A DNA stretch of 64,000 bases from Tulasnella sp. 424 (taxonomy: Eukaryota > Basidiomycota > Agaricomycetes > Cantharellales > Tulasnellaceae). The stretch's first letter is position 1, and every line of letters begins with the position of its first letter. This document shows positions 44,827 to 57,058 of this stretch, piece after piece. Under the pieces are notes generated by a model. That model saw only the letters and a program-made list of their open reading frames with translations, was not told the DNA's origin and made no database searches. The position numbers and the translations under genes are program-made. Location: positions 62,001-126,000 of the forward strand of contig WSUB01000064.1 of the NCBI GenBank assembly GCA_019633425.1. Reading direction: 5' to 3'.

Positions 44827-47657
44827 TTTTGCGCGGGCGGGACGGTGAGGGTGGGATGGGTAATGATGACCACATTGCGGTGGAGATGTGTTTCGAGCTT
44901 TGAGGCGTTTCGAGCCTTGGTTATGACGATGGGTAGGAGAAGAGAGGAGTAAGAAACGTGGATCCGGGCTGTGTGACGAGGGGGCGGTATCCTCCTAAGG
45001 TTGGCTGACAGAGGTCGGTGAGTCGGGAGTTTGACAGATCGCTCCTATCACTTTATAAGCGGGAGAGGTGAAGAGGGTTAGCAGTGGCACAAGAAGAAGA
45101 GGGGGATTCTTTGGGTGTACATATAGTGCGTTCCCCAGAACTGAGGCCTGACGAAAGAGGTGTGGGCGTGTGTTGCCTCGAGGCATGATTGCGGGTCCAA
45201 CCTTCCCCTTGGAAAGGTCAGCCACATACACCGATCCCTGAACAGACTCCTTGGGAGGGCTGAATCTATGAAAGAAACCGGCACCTTCGGGATGTTCGGG
45301 CTGGGTTGATCGATCCAGAAGCTTCCTAAGGGGGACAAGGACGCGGTCGGTGAATGCGTTCGGGAATCGGCACCTTCTACGGAAAGACAAGGCCACGCAC
45401 CGAGATCCCAGAGATTTGGTCACCCCCTCCACTACAGAGTGCAGCGCTTAACTCCCAGGGGCTCATAAATCCAATTGCGTTTTGCGTTTGGAAGTTCTTG
45501 AAGAAGGGAGGGGGAAAACACGTTCCACAACACAGCCTATCGCCCATTGTTCCTCCTATCCTCACATCTTCGGACCTGCCCCGATGCCGCAACTCCCCGT
45601 TGATTTCATCGGTCGCTTTTAGATAATCTTTCAAAGAGCTCTATCCGCTTGATGCCGCGGATGGCATCGACTCAAAGGAAACGGGCCGCGGCTGGATGCG
45701 AAGAGTCATTTGTCGGGGTGGGAGACGGGAGCCGGATGCGAAAGCCAAAAAACGTGCACCTGTGGGAAGCTACACGTGACTTACCGCCGGCTTCCGCAAA
45801 AAGTCATTCGCTCGGCTCTTCTCTCGACTCTTCTCACTCTTGGACAAGGACTCTGCAACGATAAGCGCAAAGCGTCAATTTAGTTTCAGCGAAATGACGC
45901 AGGGCTGCTTGAGTTTTTCTTTCTTGGTTCGGTACCGCTGAACGGATTTTGTGTTGTTTGGCCTTGCTCGTCAAAAGGGGATTGTTCGGCTCCGCTTCAT
46001 CTGACGACTGGCTCGCTACGATATGACTGTTGTTCTAATGGATGTGGATGCTTTGGGTCTTGCTTCTCTGTCGTGCTGATGCACAATCCTGTCTCGCAGT
46101 GGCGACCGCTGGCACTTCCTCGATTTGCTCCTCGTGCTATGCAGGTTCCTTGATCTTCGCTCAGAAGCGGCACAACCATAGCTCAAAACTAATTGATTTT
46201 GAGAAGCAATACAACGCGCTAATTGGCGCTGTCATCGCCGTCATTGTCTGCAAAAACGTCTCCTGCACGAACCGGAACGAAGGAAAGACCGAGACGAGAG
46301 GCGAGAGGCGGCGCTTGCCACGTACCCATGCTGTCCATCAAGACCGACTTGCCCTGCTCCGCAGAGCAAAAAACGGCGGCTTTACTCGGCATCCAATGGC
46401 CGGTCATCCCAAGATCACGGGACGGGAAAAAAATGGTGGGCAAGGCTAACCTCGCGGTGGGCGTGACGTTATGAAGTTTGCCCCCACACGCGCAAAGCAA
46501 AGCGGAGTCGTGATTCTTTTGGTTAAGAGCTCCCACCCGCTCAGTATCGGGGACCAAAGTTCCATTTTAGCGACAATGTTCTTCATTTAGCCTTTTCAAT
46601 TGGGTTCTAGGGTAGGAGGTACCCGCACCTCCCGAAAACCACATTAGGCTAGGTTCAAGTCCTCCTCCTTCTAGACAACGTTGAACTTCCCCGTCGGTTG
46701 CTGTGTTATTTCGAAAAAATGATTCTCAGTCTGATCTGCATCTGCCTTGTGAATAATGGGGCTTGAACTGGGCTGCTTGGGCAAAAACCGCACTGTATCG
46801 GACCGCGGCTTGTCCGCTGAGATCGGACCGCCCTGAGGAAAACAGAGTCCTAATCGAGGCGTGATTAAGCAACCTTGCCACTTGTATGCCGCATAGGAAC
46901 GACTACTATGCGCCAGATTGAGCGGGTTGAGCCGCAGGCAACCCCGGCACGGTACCGACGGGCGGAGGCGGGCGTCGCACCACCGATGATGCACAAGCGT
47001 CTGTGTTTGCGACTATTCTAAATATGGCAGACTCCCGCATTGCGTTTCTAGAGCAAACTGTGGAGCTCGCGCCGAAATCATGGGATAGGGAGGTACGCTA
47101 ACGCTCTTGTGTTTGCGTCCCCCCCGTTCGGAAACTTGTCTCATTCGCCCTCTTGCCCGCATGGAACCCATCTACACACTCACTAGAGCAAATTTCCCCG
47201 ACGATTCTTCTTTATGACTCTGAAGAGAAGACGAGAGTCGGATACCGGGCCTATTGTTCTCGTCGCGGATCCGTGCGGTGCCATCCACCTCGGGACACCC
47301 TTCATGCAGATTCCCCACTCTGATGTATTGATAGAGCAATGGATAGAAAATATGAAATGTGCTCATGTCGTCACTGGAGTTCTCTTTGGCAGTGGAAGGT
47401 GGAGATATGGCGGGAGAGCGGATCCATCTTAGTTCGAACGCGTCGCTAATCAGCACAATCTGCTAGCCCGGGATCCCGGGATAGCGATTCATCAAGCTCG
47501 CAGTACCGCTCTGAGAACGTCGGCTCTTCCTCTCGAAAAAATTTTGTGGAGACAAGCATCACTCATTTCGGTTCGCACTGGTCACTGCAAATTGCATTTG
47601 AATTCGAAACCTGCTACTGGGAAGCTATATGGCACAAATCTAACTGAGAAGCGGCAG
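44827..47657. other. 2.8 kb without a recognised gene
   Basis: Short open frames only. The frame at 46042-46449 begins with a signal-peptide-like MWMLWVLLLCRADAQ but has a low-complexity basic tail and overlaps antisense frames, so it stays unassigned. The minus-strand frame at 44995-45432 has no recognised domain. Confidence 0.35.
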
Positions 47658-48783
47658 TTAAAAGTCGAATCCCTTGTCTAGGTCGTCCTTAAGTAACTGC
47701 CTCATTCCAGGCGGCATTATGGGTTCCCCGGACGCGTCTTTTATATAGCCTATATCATGAATGAACGCGTGGCGTAAGTGCCGTTGAAGGCTCGGGAATA
47801 AAGTTTCACATGCGAGAAGCGGAAAAGAATACATACGGAAGGGCATCTCGACACTCTCTTTCGCGTTGAATCGAATCGTCGGGAAGTCCTGTTGTTGTCA
47901 AGTGCCCAATTTGGAATCACCCGAGAACGTGTTCAGTCCGCGGGGAGCTATAGAACCATGAGAAAGATCGATATGCTTACGGTGTAAGGAATTGCGTTTA
48001 GGGGGGCTATTGTAATCAACGAAGGAAAATCAGATCCGGTTACATGATGTCACGAGGAAAAGCTACCCGAGGCAAGAGGGAAGCACGAACTTTTGTCTAC
48101 CACGACGCGCTTAGTCACTCCCACTGCTGTATCAGTGGTCATTTGAACCGAGTCGAGATGTCGAGAGGGGAAGCCTAGAACTCGGAGTTCGCTCGTTCGG
48201 TCTCGAGGCGGGTCGTCTCCAAGGATACCCTGTCAGAAGTATTACAGCCGTGAGCAGTCTATTCCTCGTGGACAGGAAGAGAAGGTGCGCACTCCGAATA
48301 GGAACCACTCGAATCTCCCATCTCCATCTTCTGGAGAAAGTCCTTGCGTAGCTTTAGGGTCCAAGAGGCATACTTTCTCCAGCGGTATGTTGTTCGACTT
48401 CATAAGGTCCAAAACGCCAATTTCAGTCACTTGTGTTGTCGCAGAGTTTGAGTTAGATTGTTCCGTAGATGATGCCCAGAGCTTCTGGAGTGCGTTGACG
48501 GATGTGCTGGAGAGATGAGTGAACCGAACGGTGTTGTCCGGGCCCACTAGTGAGCGTATTTGCTAAGCGGAAAAAGAAAAACTTGTTCAATTGTAAGAAC
48601 TGTTTCATACGGAGAAATGGTGACTACCTGGTATTCCAGGGATACCCATGGCGGGATTGACTGAGTGGAAGGTTCGTCTTCTTCCATGTGCTCTGTTCGG
48701 GTAAAAGGGAGGATATTCAGTCTTCCGGAAAGAGTACTAGGCACAGGACAGGTATACGTACCTATCACAAATGAGAAGCCCAT
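47658..48783 (-). CDS. SFM1: Protein-arginine methyltransferase SFM1 (SPOUT family)
   Basis: Seven exons (48762-48783, 48628-48692, 48293-48562, 48091-48229, 47981-48006, 47837-47888, 47658-47749) join perfectly to 221 residues, close to the 213 of the yeast enzyme. Family signatures in order: FVIEHMEED near the N-terminus, WVSLEYQQI, KVCLLDPKA, FGGILGDDPPRDRT, VQMTTDTAVGVTKRVV, IPYTDFPTIRFN and EMPFRYIKD-SGEPIMPPGM. In yeast Sfm1 methylates an arginine of ribosomal protein Rps3; the same role is inferred. SPOUT enzymes bind S-adenosylmethionine in a knotted C-terminal fold, built here around the GGILGD and MTTDTA segments. Exons 1 and 5 are only 22 and 26 bases, easily missed by gene finders. 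Transcribed divergently from ATG1. Confidence 0.93.
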
Positions 48784-49422
48784 TTTGGTATGCCGTCCGT
48801 GGTCGCTCCACCGGTGCTTTCTTGAGGGCGGTTGAGTCGATCTCGTTGGAGGAGGGTGGCTGTGATCTGCTGGAAGAGGCCGCGTGCCCCTCAGTAACGT
48901 GTTTTCAGGGGTAACAGAAGACCCAGCAGCCCAGAAGAAATAAGGCGGCTCTAGCGCTCTGCAGAACAAACTTGTAAAAACTCAAAACTAAGTCGAGGAC
49001 CGATCTAGAATGCACATGGCTTCGATGACTCGCGGTGGCGGTACGCATTAGTTTCAGGAGCATCTTTTGTGAGTACATGCAGGAAACAGCGTGTTTGACC
49101 TTGTTCTTCCATTTCATGGCCGCATGGTGATATGGAGGGAAATATTTTGGAAGGGTTATCAGCACCTCGATAGGAAGGTGACAAGTGCGAGAGCTGAAAG
49201 GAGGCTCATGGGCTTGTTAGTCAAAGGACCGCCAAGGTCGCGTGCTGACCAAACCGAGCCGTGAGATCGGGAGGAGTGGCCGCGCAGTGACTGGCCGATC
49301 CTGACAGTCTGAACGTCAACATCACCCACTTACCACCTCCTACCATCCCTTTCAACCTCCACCCGCCCCGATAATCGCCATCAACCACGACGCCAGCACC
49401 ACCGGACGACGACCTGTCCGCA
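48784..49422. promoter_or_regulatory. Shared divergent promoter region SFM1/ATG1
   Basis: 640 bases between the two start codons. The ATG1 side is CT- and CCACC-rich just upstream of 49423. No clear TATA box is seen on either side. A small minus-strand open frame (48905-49165) has no support as a gene. Confidence 0.5.
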
Positions 49423-52400
49423 ATGTCGGACTCATCTCGCTCGCGGCAATCCCAGCTTTCCTTGACACAAGTCCGGCGAATTCAAGATGAGGAAGCTTAT
49501 CCTTACATCCTCACCGCTGAAATCGGTAAAGGTAGCTTCGCTACCGTCTACAAAGGCTTTCACAGCGTGAGCATAATACATACCTGTATATGTGATTGAA
49601 GTGGAGCCGGTGTGGTTGACGACGTTCTGTGAATGCATATAGACCACAAGGAAAGCCGTCGCAATAAAGACCGTCTCGCGTTCGATCTTGACGCACAAGC
49701 TACTCGAGAACCTCGAAAGCGAGATCGCCATCCTCAAAGCTCTGCGGCACAAGAACATTACAGAGCTGACGGACATTGTGGTGAGTAATCTAGTCATCAC
49801 CGCACATATTTAGTCCCTATTGCAATTCCAACGCAAGGGGCGTGGCGGCGTTGAGGTCATTTCCAGTAACCCCTATTTCCCACTTGTACGACTCGGTTTA
49901 GAAAGCAAGAGCCCACATCTACCTGGTCATGGAGTTCTGCTCCGGAGGGGACTTGTCGAAGTACATTCGCCATCGTGGCCGAGTAGAGGGACTCGAATAC
50001 ACGCCGTACCCTGGAGCGGCTCAACAGTATTGGCCTCATCCGAAGAGCGGCGGTCTCGATCCTGTTGTAGTTCGATGCTTCATTGGTCAACTAGGTGAGT
50101 TCCTCAACGGCGGATAACATCCTCCTCCTTTTTCTTTATCGGTGACGTTTGGATCTCAGCTAGCGCCATGAAGTTCTTACGTGACCGAAATCTCATCCAC
50201 CGCGACATCAAGCCTCAAAATCTCCTCCTTGAGCCTTCAACACCCGCCGATGCACCCATACCAATAGGAATTCCCGTCTTGAAAGTGGCCGACTTTGGGT
50301 TTGCTCGAAGCTTGCCAAACGCAACACTCGCCGAAACACTTTGTGGCTCGCCGTACGTGTCTAGTCGTCTGTCGAAAACGCAGGGGCACTAAATCTGTAC
50401 ACCGTGCAGGCTTTACATGGCCCCTGAAATCCTTCGTTACGAGAAATATGACGCAAAAGCCGATCTTTGGTCTATTGGAGCTGTCATCTATGAAATCAGT
50501 GTCGGCAAGCCACCCTTCCGCGCCCAAAATCACATGGAACTTCTCAAGAAGATCGAACACGCCCGAGGACGAGTGAACTTCCCCGACGAGGTCGCTGCAA
50601 AGGAGGCTGCTCAGCTCAAAGAGAAGGGCCTTCCCGCCAGCCCTAGGTCCTCATCTCGACCGGACAAGGAGATCACGGTGGTTCCCGCGGATATCAAAGC
50701 GCTCATCCGAATCCTACTGAAGAGGAAACCCGTGGAGAGGGCTAGCTTTGAGCAATTTTTCGCAAACGAAGCCGTGAAGGAGCAATTAGATCTGCTGCAG
50801 CCACCGCCGCCGCCAACACCAGGGGTGTGGGAGAACGGAAAGCAAGATCCCTCGACCGACGAAGTGATTGAGGCTGATGTACTAGATCCTGCCCCTCCGC
50901 CAAAGCGCCCGGAATCGAAGAGGAAGGACAAGTCTTCAAGGACGAGGGAAGCGATCGACGAAAATGCAATACCTCTGGAGGGAACGCCATATGACCCAAA
51001 GCTGTACGTGCCTCAGCCTTCGTTCAAGTTTAGGAGAACGGATTCCGAGGCTCTTGCTGATTCGCCGTGAGTGTGAAATTTCTTGTTTTCATTCATTTTG
51101 TTGGAACTGACGAGGGTGGCTTTCTCAAGTACGCTTGCCGGACCGTCAGTTCTTCGCAAGAAGAATCGGATGTCCGGCTCGCACCTCCCTTCTCCCCGTC
51201 CTGCTTCCCCGCGACGAGGCCGGGATAGGAGGGAGTCAAATGCTGAAGAGCCCACTGGAGAAGGAGGATACGCCAAATCTGAAAAAGAATATGTCATAAT
51301 TGATCCTGACTTTGCAGAATCTGCAAACGGTGCGACTCTCTCCGCTGCTACTCCCTCGTTCTTAGAGGCCCTGACATGGTGGCTGTGGGGTTCAGGGCAT
51401 GAGACCCAGTGGAAGCGACCAGCTGATCGACGAACGTCTGTGGGCGCACGTACCGCGGCTGCCGCCGCCGCCGGACTCACCAAACAAGCAGCAAGGCTCG
51501 TTATTGGCGCAACGATCGGCACCGGCCATGGGCCATCCTCTGGCAGCTCAACACCAAAACCCCCTCCGCTATCGCCAACCACCGCTAAGCCGATTCCAAT
51601 TGCCGGAAAGCGTCACTCCTCAGCCAGTGATGTTCCACCATTCGCCACCCCTACGCGTCGCTCCCCATCTCCTTCCCACAATTTCCTCGGGGAGCCAACA
51701 ACGCCAACTATTCCGATGACTTTCCCTCCGCCGCCCAACCCCAACCCCGCCCCATCCTCCATGCCAACCTCTGGAGCGTATGGTATCCTTGCCGATGGGC
51801 ATGCACCATCCCGCTCACAGCCGAGTGCTCTCGTACGGGCCATCAATCTTGCGTCGAAGAAGCTGTTCGGCAGTCCTACTCAGACACCCGCAACTCTTGC
51901 GCCCAGCTCGCCTCCTGGGCCTGGACTCGTCATAAACGGGACTGCTCATGCTGGGGGGAGTCCAAAGCTTAATGGAGCTGGGGCAGAGGTTGATCCGGAG
52001 AAGGATAGGAGAAGCGCGGCGGCCGAAGCAGAGAATGCGGTGTTGGTTGCTGTTGAGGATATCGCTCAGAAGGCGCATGTTTTGAAGGAGTTTGCTGACC
52101 AGAAAGCAGCCAAGGTTGAGAGCATGCCTTCGAGTAAGGTTTTTCTCTCTATCGTGGTGCGCGGGCTATCTAAACGATACATGGTTTTACCTAGAACCCC
52201 TTCTCACCCCCTCTCACTTCACGAAGAAGAAAGGGGAGCCGTCACGAAGTGCGGATGCGAGGAGGAAGATGGAGATGGAGGCTGAGCACACCGCTGTGAC
52301 TGCCATTGCGCTGTACTTGGCAACTATGAGTTTCTGTCAGAGGGGGATTAATGACCTGAACAAGTAAGGTGGAGCCATGGAATCGAAATCGACAGCGAAC

Positions 52401-53043
52401 TAACTGTTCCGACCTTAAGGTATTGCCAAGAGCATCTCGACGGACCTAGAGAACCTGACTCTGCGGAACCGAATTCAGGAATTGATGATGGTAAGTACTG
52501 ACAGGCGTCAAATCAATTCATGACTGACCGATGACTTTCATCACTCCTACATTTAGCTTTGGTATGGTTCCGCGACACGTTTAAGACCTGCGTCGAGCGT
52601 TCGGAAGCAATCAAGGCATGGCTGCCGGACGGCCATCGCGAAGTGAACATGTTTATAGATAGGGTGATCTACGACCATGCTCTGGCTTTGGTGAGAGGTT
52701 TCGCCATGTTACTGAATGTGAACTCGTATTGATGCGGCTTTGCTTAGATGCGACACGCTGCGTCTAAGGAACTGTTGGAGGAGAACTTCCCGCAAGTCCA
52801 GAGGGAGTATGAACGCGCGCTCTGGATGCTCTACGCCATCGCAGATGATGTCATACAAGATGGAAATCCGTACCGCGACCAGGACGTCGCGACTATTAAT
52901 ACATGTGAGTGAGGCCGGGCTTCTAGTGATACGGCAAGGCTGACTATTTTCCCCCGCTCGCAGTCGTTGAAACCACCAAAACACGCCTAATGCGGTTGAA
53001 GCGCCGAATGGAATCTTCTGACCAGCGCGATGAAGCTTTGTAA
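49423..53043 (+). CDS. ATG1: Autophagy-initiating serine/threonine kinase ATG1
   Basis: Kinase at the top of the autophagy pathway, active in the Atg1-Atg13-Atg17 complex at the phagophore assembly site. Exons start 49423-49566, 49643-49780, 49902-50094, 50160-50352 and 50410-51066, with a long exon from 51130; further short exons run to TAA at 53041-53043. Kinase motifs: [11 protein letters not shown] (P-loop), [32 protein letters not shown]. The insertion [18 protein letters not shown] in the kinase domain is typical of fungal Atg1. After the kinase comes a Pro/Ser-rich linker with EKEYVIID, where YVII (51289-51300) fits an Atg8-interacting motif. The C-terminal helical exons ([18 protein letters not shown], then an end SDQRDEAL) fit the Atg13-binding MIT pair. 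The exon joints near 52130-52240 are uncertain. Confidence 0.93.
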
Positions 53044-54164
53044 TCGCAGATATAACCGGATGTCCCGGTGTGTGGAGCTTGTCCTCCCCGCATTTCGTCT
53101 CATGATTGTGACACCGGTGCCTTATACATTCCGTCCTTTTTTTCGAACTTTCCCTTGCACGTTTTAAATAGTACTTTCTACTCCCTCCCCTCTAATGGCG
53201 TTTGTGCATTAGCATATGGTTCGTTGACAGAACGCACACTTGTATTTTAGTATCGTCGTTCAACACGCTTCGGTTGTAAATGCTGTATACTAGGTTAACT
53301 CCTGGGGGGTCGATGAAGGTTAATGCCGAAGGTCGCTAACATTGAGGCACGCCAACCTTGTGAGCGAAGTGCGGTAGGTTCGCCCATTGGTTACACGTCG
53401 ATCATTATGCCGACAACATCGGAGGCTTGTTGTTGGCTTGTATGGTGTCCTATGCACAACAAACATGGCCAGGCCTTGGTTGCCTCATCAGATATCTGCA
53501 GCCATTCTTCCTCACCACCCAAGTCCAGATTTAAATTTCGAGCTTTCCTGTATTTCTGAGTACGAGAACGTTTTGACAAACCAGGCGAGCTTAATGAGTC
53601 GCCGCGGGAAAATGGCATCAGGGTCTGATGGAAGCTCCCGAGTGAGACATGCCTCAACTTCCTGGGAAGACGATAACTAACCTTGCAGAATACTCTCTCA
53701 GGACCGTGGTCGTCGAATCCTGGCCAGATTTCGACAAAGGAACGTCTAGGCCAGGCAATTGGATCTTTTAGCGAATCCCCCAGCGCCAACACGAGAGATT
53801 TTCTTTTCTCTGAGGCTAAACTTGGGTGAACGGCAGAACGAAGGTGGAGGGCGGACTTGGGGTCCTACTCCGATCACATCAGACAGGGCTTCACCGCTTC
53901 GGAATGTCTCGCTTTATATTCCAACACGTTACCTCATGCCTGGCTGGCCTCCCCCTCGTCCGACCACCCATCTCATCCCCCTTCCTCTTCTCCAAGACTC
54001 AAGTCTAAATCTCTTGCGCTCTTTTTGAGCCGCAGCAAAAAACGCAGCAAAAATCCGCTCTCGAGAAGGTTTTCAACTCGCTTGCTTGCCGCAAGGCAGT
54101 GGGATCATTCCCTCTCACATTCTAGAAACGTTTTGCAAACCCATGCTAGATCCAAAACGCTAGC
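53044..54164. other. Intergenic region without a recognised gene
   Basis: 3' flank of ATG1 and CT-rich promoter of the next gene. A minus-strand frame of 133 codons at 53391-53792 shows no domain. Confidence 0.4.
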
Positions 54165-56037
54165 ATGTCGAATTTAACTGCATATGGACTCGATTCTGCG
54201 ACCGTGGAGAACGTAGGGGCTTATATCAGTAACGTTCGTGTCACCCATCTCGCAACTCGTAAGTCCGTGGGCGCTTGAGTTGACCAGGATCAAACTGACC
54301 AAAAATTTCAAAGTCGCAACTGCATCGTTTCTCGTTTATGATGTCTTCTTGACCTTTGATGATGAATTCGACTATATCTGGCGTTCACGACTCTCTTACG
54401 CTAAGGCGATATTCCTCCTAAACCGCTACCTCACCCTCATTCTCTTCGGGTAAGTCCTCCTTTCCCCGGGTATGAATGACCTGTTTCGCTGACATCTGAT
54501 TCATACAATTGTATAGCTATGATCTCTTCGGTTAGTGAAAAATGTCCCCGTTCGATTCACGGCCTCGCCGGACTCGGCTGATCTATTCATCCGCGACAGT
54601 ATTATTCGCTGTTCCCAAATCTCCTAACGTGAGTCTCACTGCGTTCCTCATGGTCGAAAATCCGAGACTCATTCAAAACCTTACAGTTGTGAGTTTCCGG
54701 GGAACCGGGCTGCGTGCAAACCGTTGACAGCAGAACTCAATTAGTTGCAAGATCCACGGGCAACTCGCCGCACCCGCCTCCATGCCAAACATGTTTTTCG
54801 TATCCACCATCTTTATGATGCGGACCTACGCTCTTTACGAGCGCAGTCGACTATCCCTCGCCATTCTCGTGGTCACCTATGTCCTATGCTTCGCACCCTC
54901 CTTCATCTATTTCTACATAATGGCGGAGCGCGGACTCGGCGCAGAAGCATGGAGGACTATCAACGACCTTATCAAGATAAAGGAAGTCCTAGCAGCAAAT
55001 GGAGTAGACTTGACCCAAGGCTGGTGGGTGATTACTACTTGTGCGAATGTGGTTCCCGCGGAGCTCGGCGCCATCATGGTATCTGCGCTGGTCTATGAGA
55101 GTGAGTCTCCTACAATCATACGTGGTTGAGACTTCCTTCCTAATCTATGAAACAGGCGGATTGATGTTTGCTATGGTGTACAAACTGCATGGGGAGCGAA
55201 GGTCGAGGTTGATAAATCGGCTCTACCTTGAGTGTGTTCGGTGGCGTTCATCTACCCCTGTTCTAGCTACTAAACCTCCCCCTCCCTCGCTTCTTTTAGT
55301 GGTCTGGCGTATTACATCCTCATGCTCGGTGGGGAAAAGACTCTCCCATCGGTTACCCTCTTTAAACTGAACTCGTCTTTGTCGTGTAGCGACACTAATA
55401 GGAGCGGCAGTCGGATGCTACTACAACACAACATCAAGAGCGTTTGTGGCGTACGTTGGGAGCCACATTTCTCCATGCGTCTCTCCCATTCCTAACCCGT
55501 CCGTCCATCCAATTTTTTTCTCCTCCCAGGTCACGTTATTTCGTCGGCATGAAGTCCGTCCTCTGCTCGCGCATGATCCTCCGACTCCGATGGTACTCCG
55601 GCTCCACCGAAGCACAATCTCCAACATTCGGTGGACAAGAAGAGGCCCTAGTAACGGGAACGGACATATTCTTCGCCGAAGCCGACCCGAATTCAAAGGA
55701 CGCTTGGATGAAGAACGAGGACTTTGGGATCGAAGTTCCTCCAGGGAGCGTATTCAGCCGTGGAGTGAGTGGAGAGGATTATGAGGCGATGGCGATGGTT
55801 CCTGTTAGGACTCGAGTGGTGTCTGGTGGTAGCGAAGATTTGGACTTGGAAGTGGGGAGCTCTTTCAATGAAGACTGCAGGGAGGATGCGGGAGGAGAGG
55901 AAGAGGAGACGTCGACTCCATCAACGTCACTTGGGGCGGAAACTTCTCAAACCGATCTTTCAATACGAAGAGAAGATGTGATAGCAGGTCCCAGTCGAAG
56001 CAGTGATCAGGCGTCATCGCTACCACCAGAAGGATGA
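54165..56037 (+). CDS. DUF6533-type multi-helix membrane protein
   Basis: Starts MSNLTAYGLDSATVENV at 54165. The DUF6533 signature follows: ATASFLVYDVFLTFDDEFDY, then IWRSRLSYAKAIFLLNRYLT. Later hydrophobic segments are NMFFVSTIFMMRTYALYERS, LAILVVTYVLCFAPSFIYFY, WVITTCANVVPAELGAIMVS, a short GLAYYILML segment and ATLIGAAVGCYY, giving about seven helices. A soluble acidic Ser/Glu-rich tail follows and ends SSDQASSLPPEG. Such proteins are greatly expanded in mushroom genomes; no function is established to my knowledge, though the topology is receptor-like. The exons between 54460 and 54760 are ambiguous: the conserved frame YYSLFPNL fits only if a splice phase changes, so a small frame lesion there is possible. 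Confidence 0.7.
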
Positions 56038-57058
56038 AAATTCTCCCAGAGGACGTTGTTCTTGTTAACGTACCTTTCTTGCTGGCTTGCTTTGATTCAC
56101 GATGTACCATTACTGCCTAATTGTTTCATTCGACTCTCGCTTTTGTTTTGTTATAATTATTAAATGTATAACCAACTCTCCCCGTTTCACACTCAAATCC
56201 GTTGTTGCTTCTTACCAAGAAAACGCGGGCTCTTGGAGTCAATTAGTGAGACGGCGGAAGCTCTCCGTCCAGCTTCCATGCAAAATTGCAACAGAAAAAA
56301 TGTAAGTGAGTGATGGGGAATTGCCTCGACTTGCGCGAGAAGAAAGTGGGCTTGGTCAGCAGGCAGACTTGTTTTCTCTCTTGGCCAATCGCTGACATCA
56401 CCTGCCTTAAGGAAAATAACTAGGTAGCAAGGGATGATTTCTTCTATGGATGATGTCTCGAAGCTTGTTAATCGAGCAGCATCAAAACAACGCTTTACAT
56501 TGAGGCCGTAACAAATAAATTAGTAGAACGACCATAAGTGCTGACGGGGAATGAGAGGCGAGTGGTACAGCCCGGGGGTGCCATAGGGGCCGGCCGGCAC
56601 GCAACGCAAGGTGGCCAAGAACCCCCTCCCCCTCTCCCCAATCAAATGGACCTCCTCACACAAGTTATGGTCAATCTAGCCATAGATAGAGGTTCATAGG
56701 CTGTGACAAGGGTTTGAATGGGAGCGATGATTGCTTGAGGTTACGAGACAGAGGAACGCGAACCCATTCGATACTAACTATATATGTACTGACAATTGAA
56801 TCCGGAGCCGGATGAATCGGAGCCGGGCACCTCACCCTTCGGCAAGTCCCATCATGATCCCCAACTATGCCAAAGCAACCTATGATTATATTCCCTGGAA
56901 ACAATGGACGGCAACCGCCAGACATTAGAGCTTAATAAAGGTTTCCACATAACCTCGACCCTCGGCAATTTCAGGGCCTTTGGTAGTGTATCGACAATGA
57001 GGTGCCCAGGGCATTCTCCGAAACAGAAACTAGGCGCCGGAAAGTCCCAATTTCTCCT
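56038..57058. other. Intergenic region
   Basis: 3' flanks of two convergent genes, with AT-rich stretches near 56140-56180 and 56500. No gene is seen. Confidence 0.45.

Noticed and set aside
46042..46449. Possible small secreted protein starting MWMLWVLLLC
   Set aside because: The signal-like start is followed by a basic low-complexity tail, with antisense frames equally open and no cysteine pattern of known families.
46600..46680. tRNA-like segment with B-box-like GGTTCAAGTCC and a TCTAG...CTAGA hairpin
   Set aside because: Acceptor, anticodon and T stems cannot be paired together, the anticodon loop lacks the expected U33, and three extra bases separate the T arm from the acceptor.
48905..49165. 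Small open frame with a hydrophobic end between SFM1 and ATG1
   Set aside because: It lies in the shared promoter region, with no homology or splice support.
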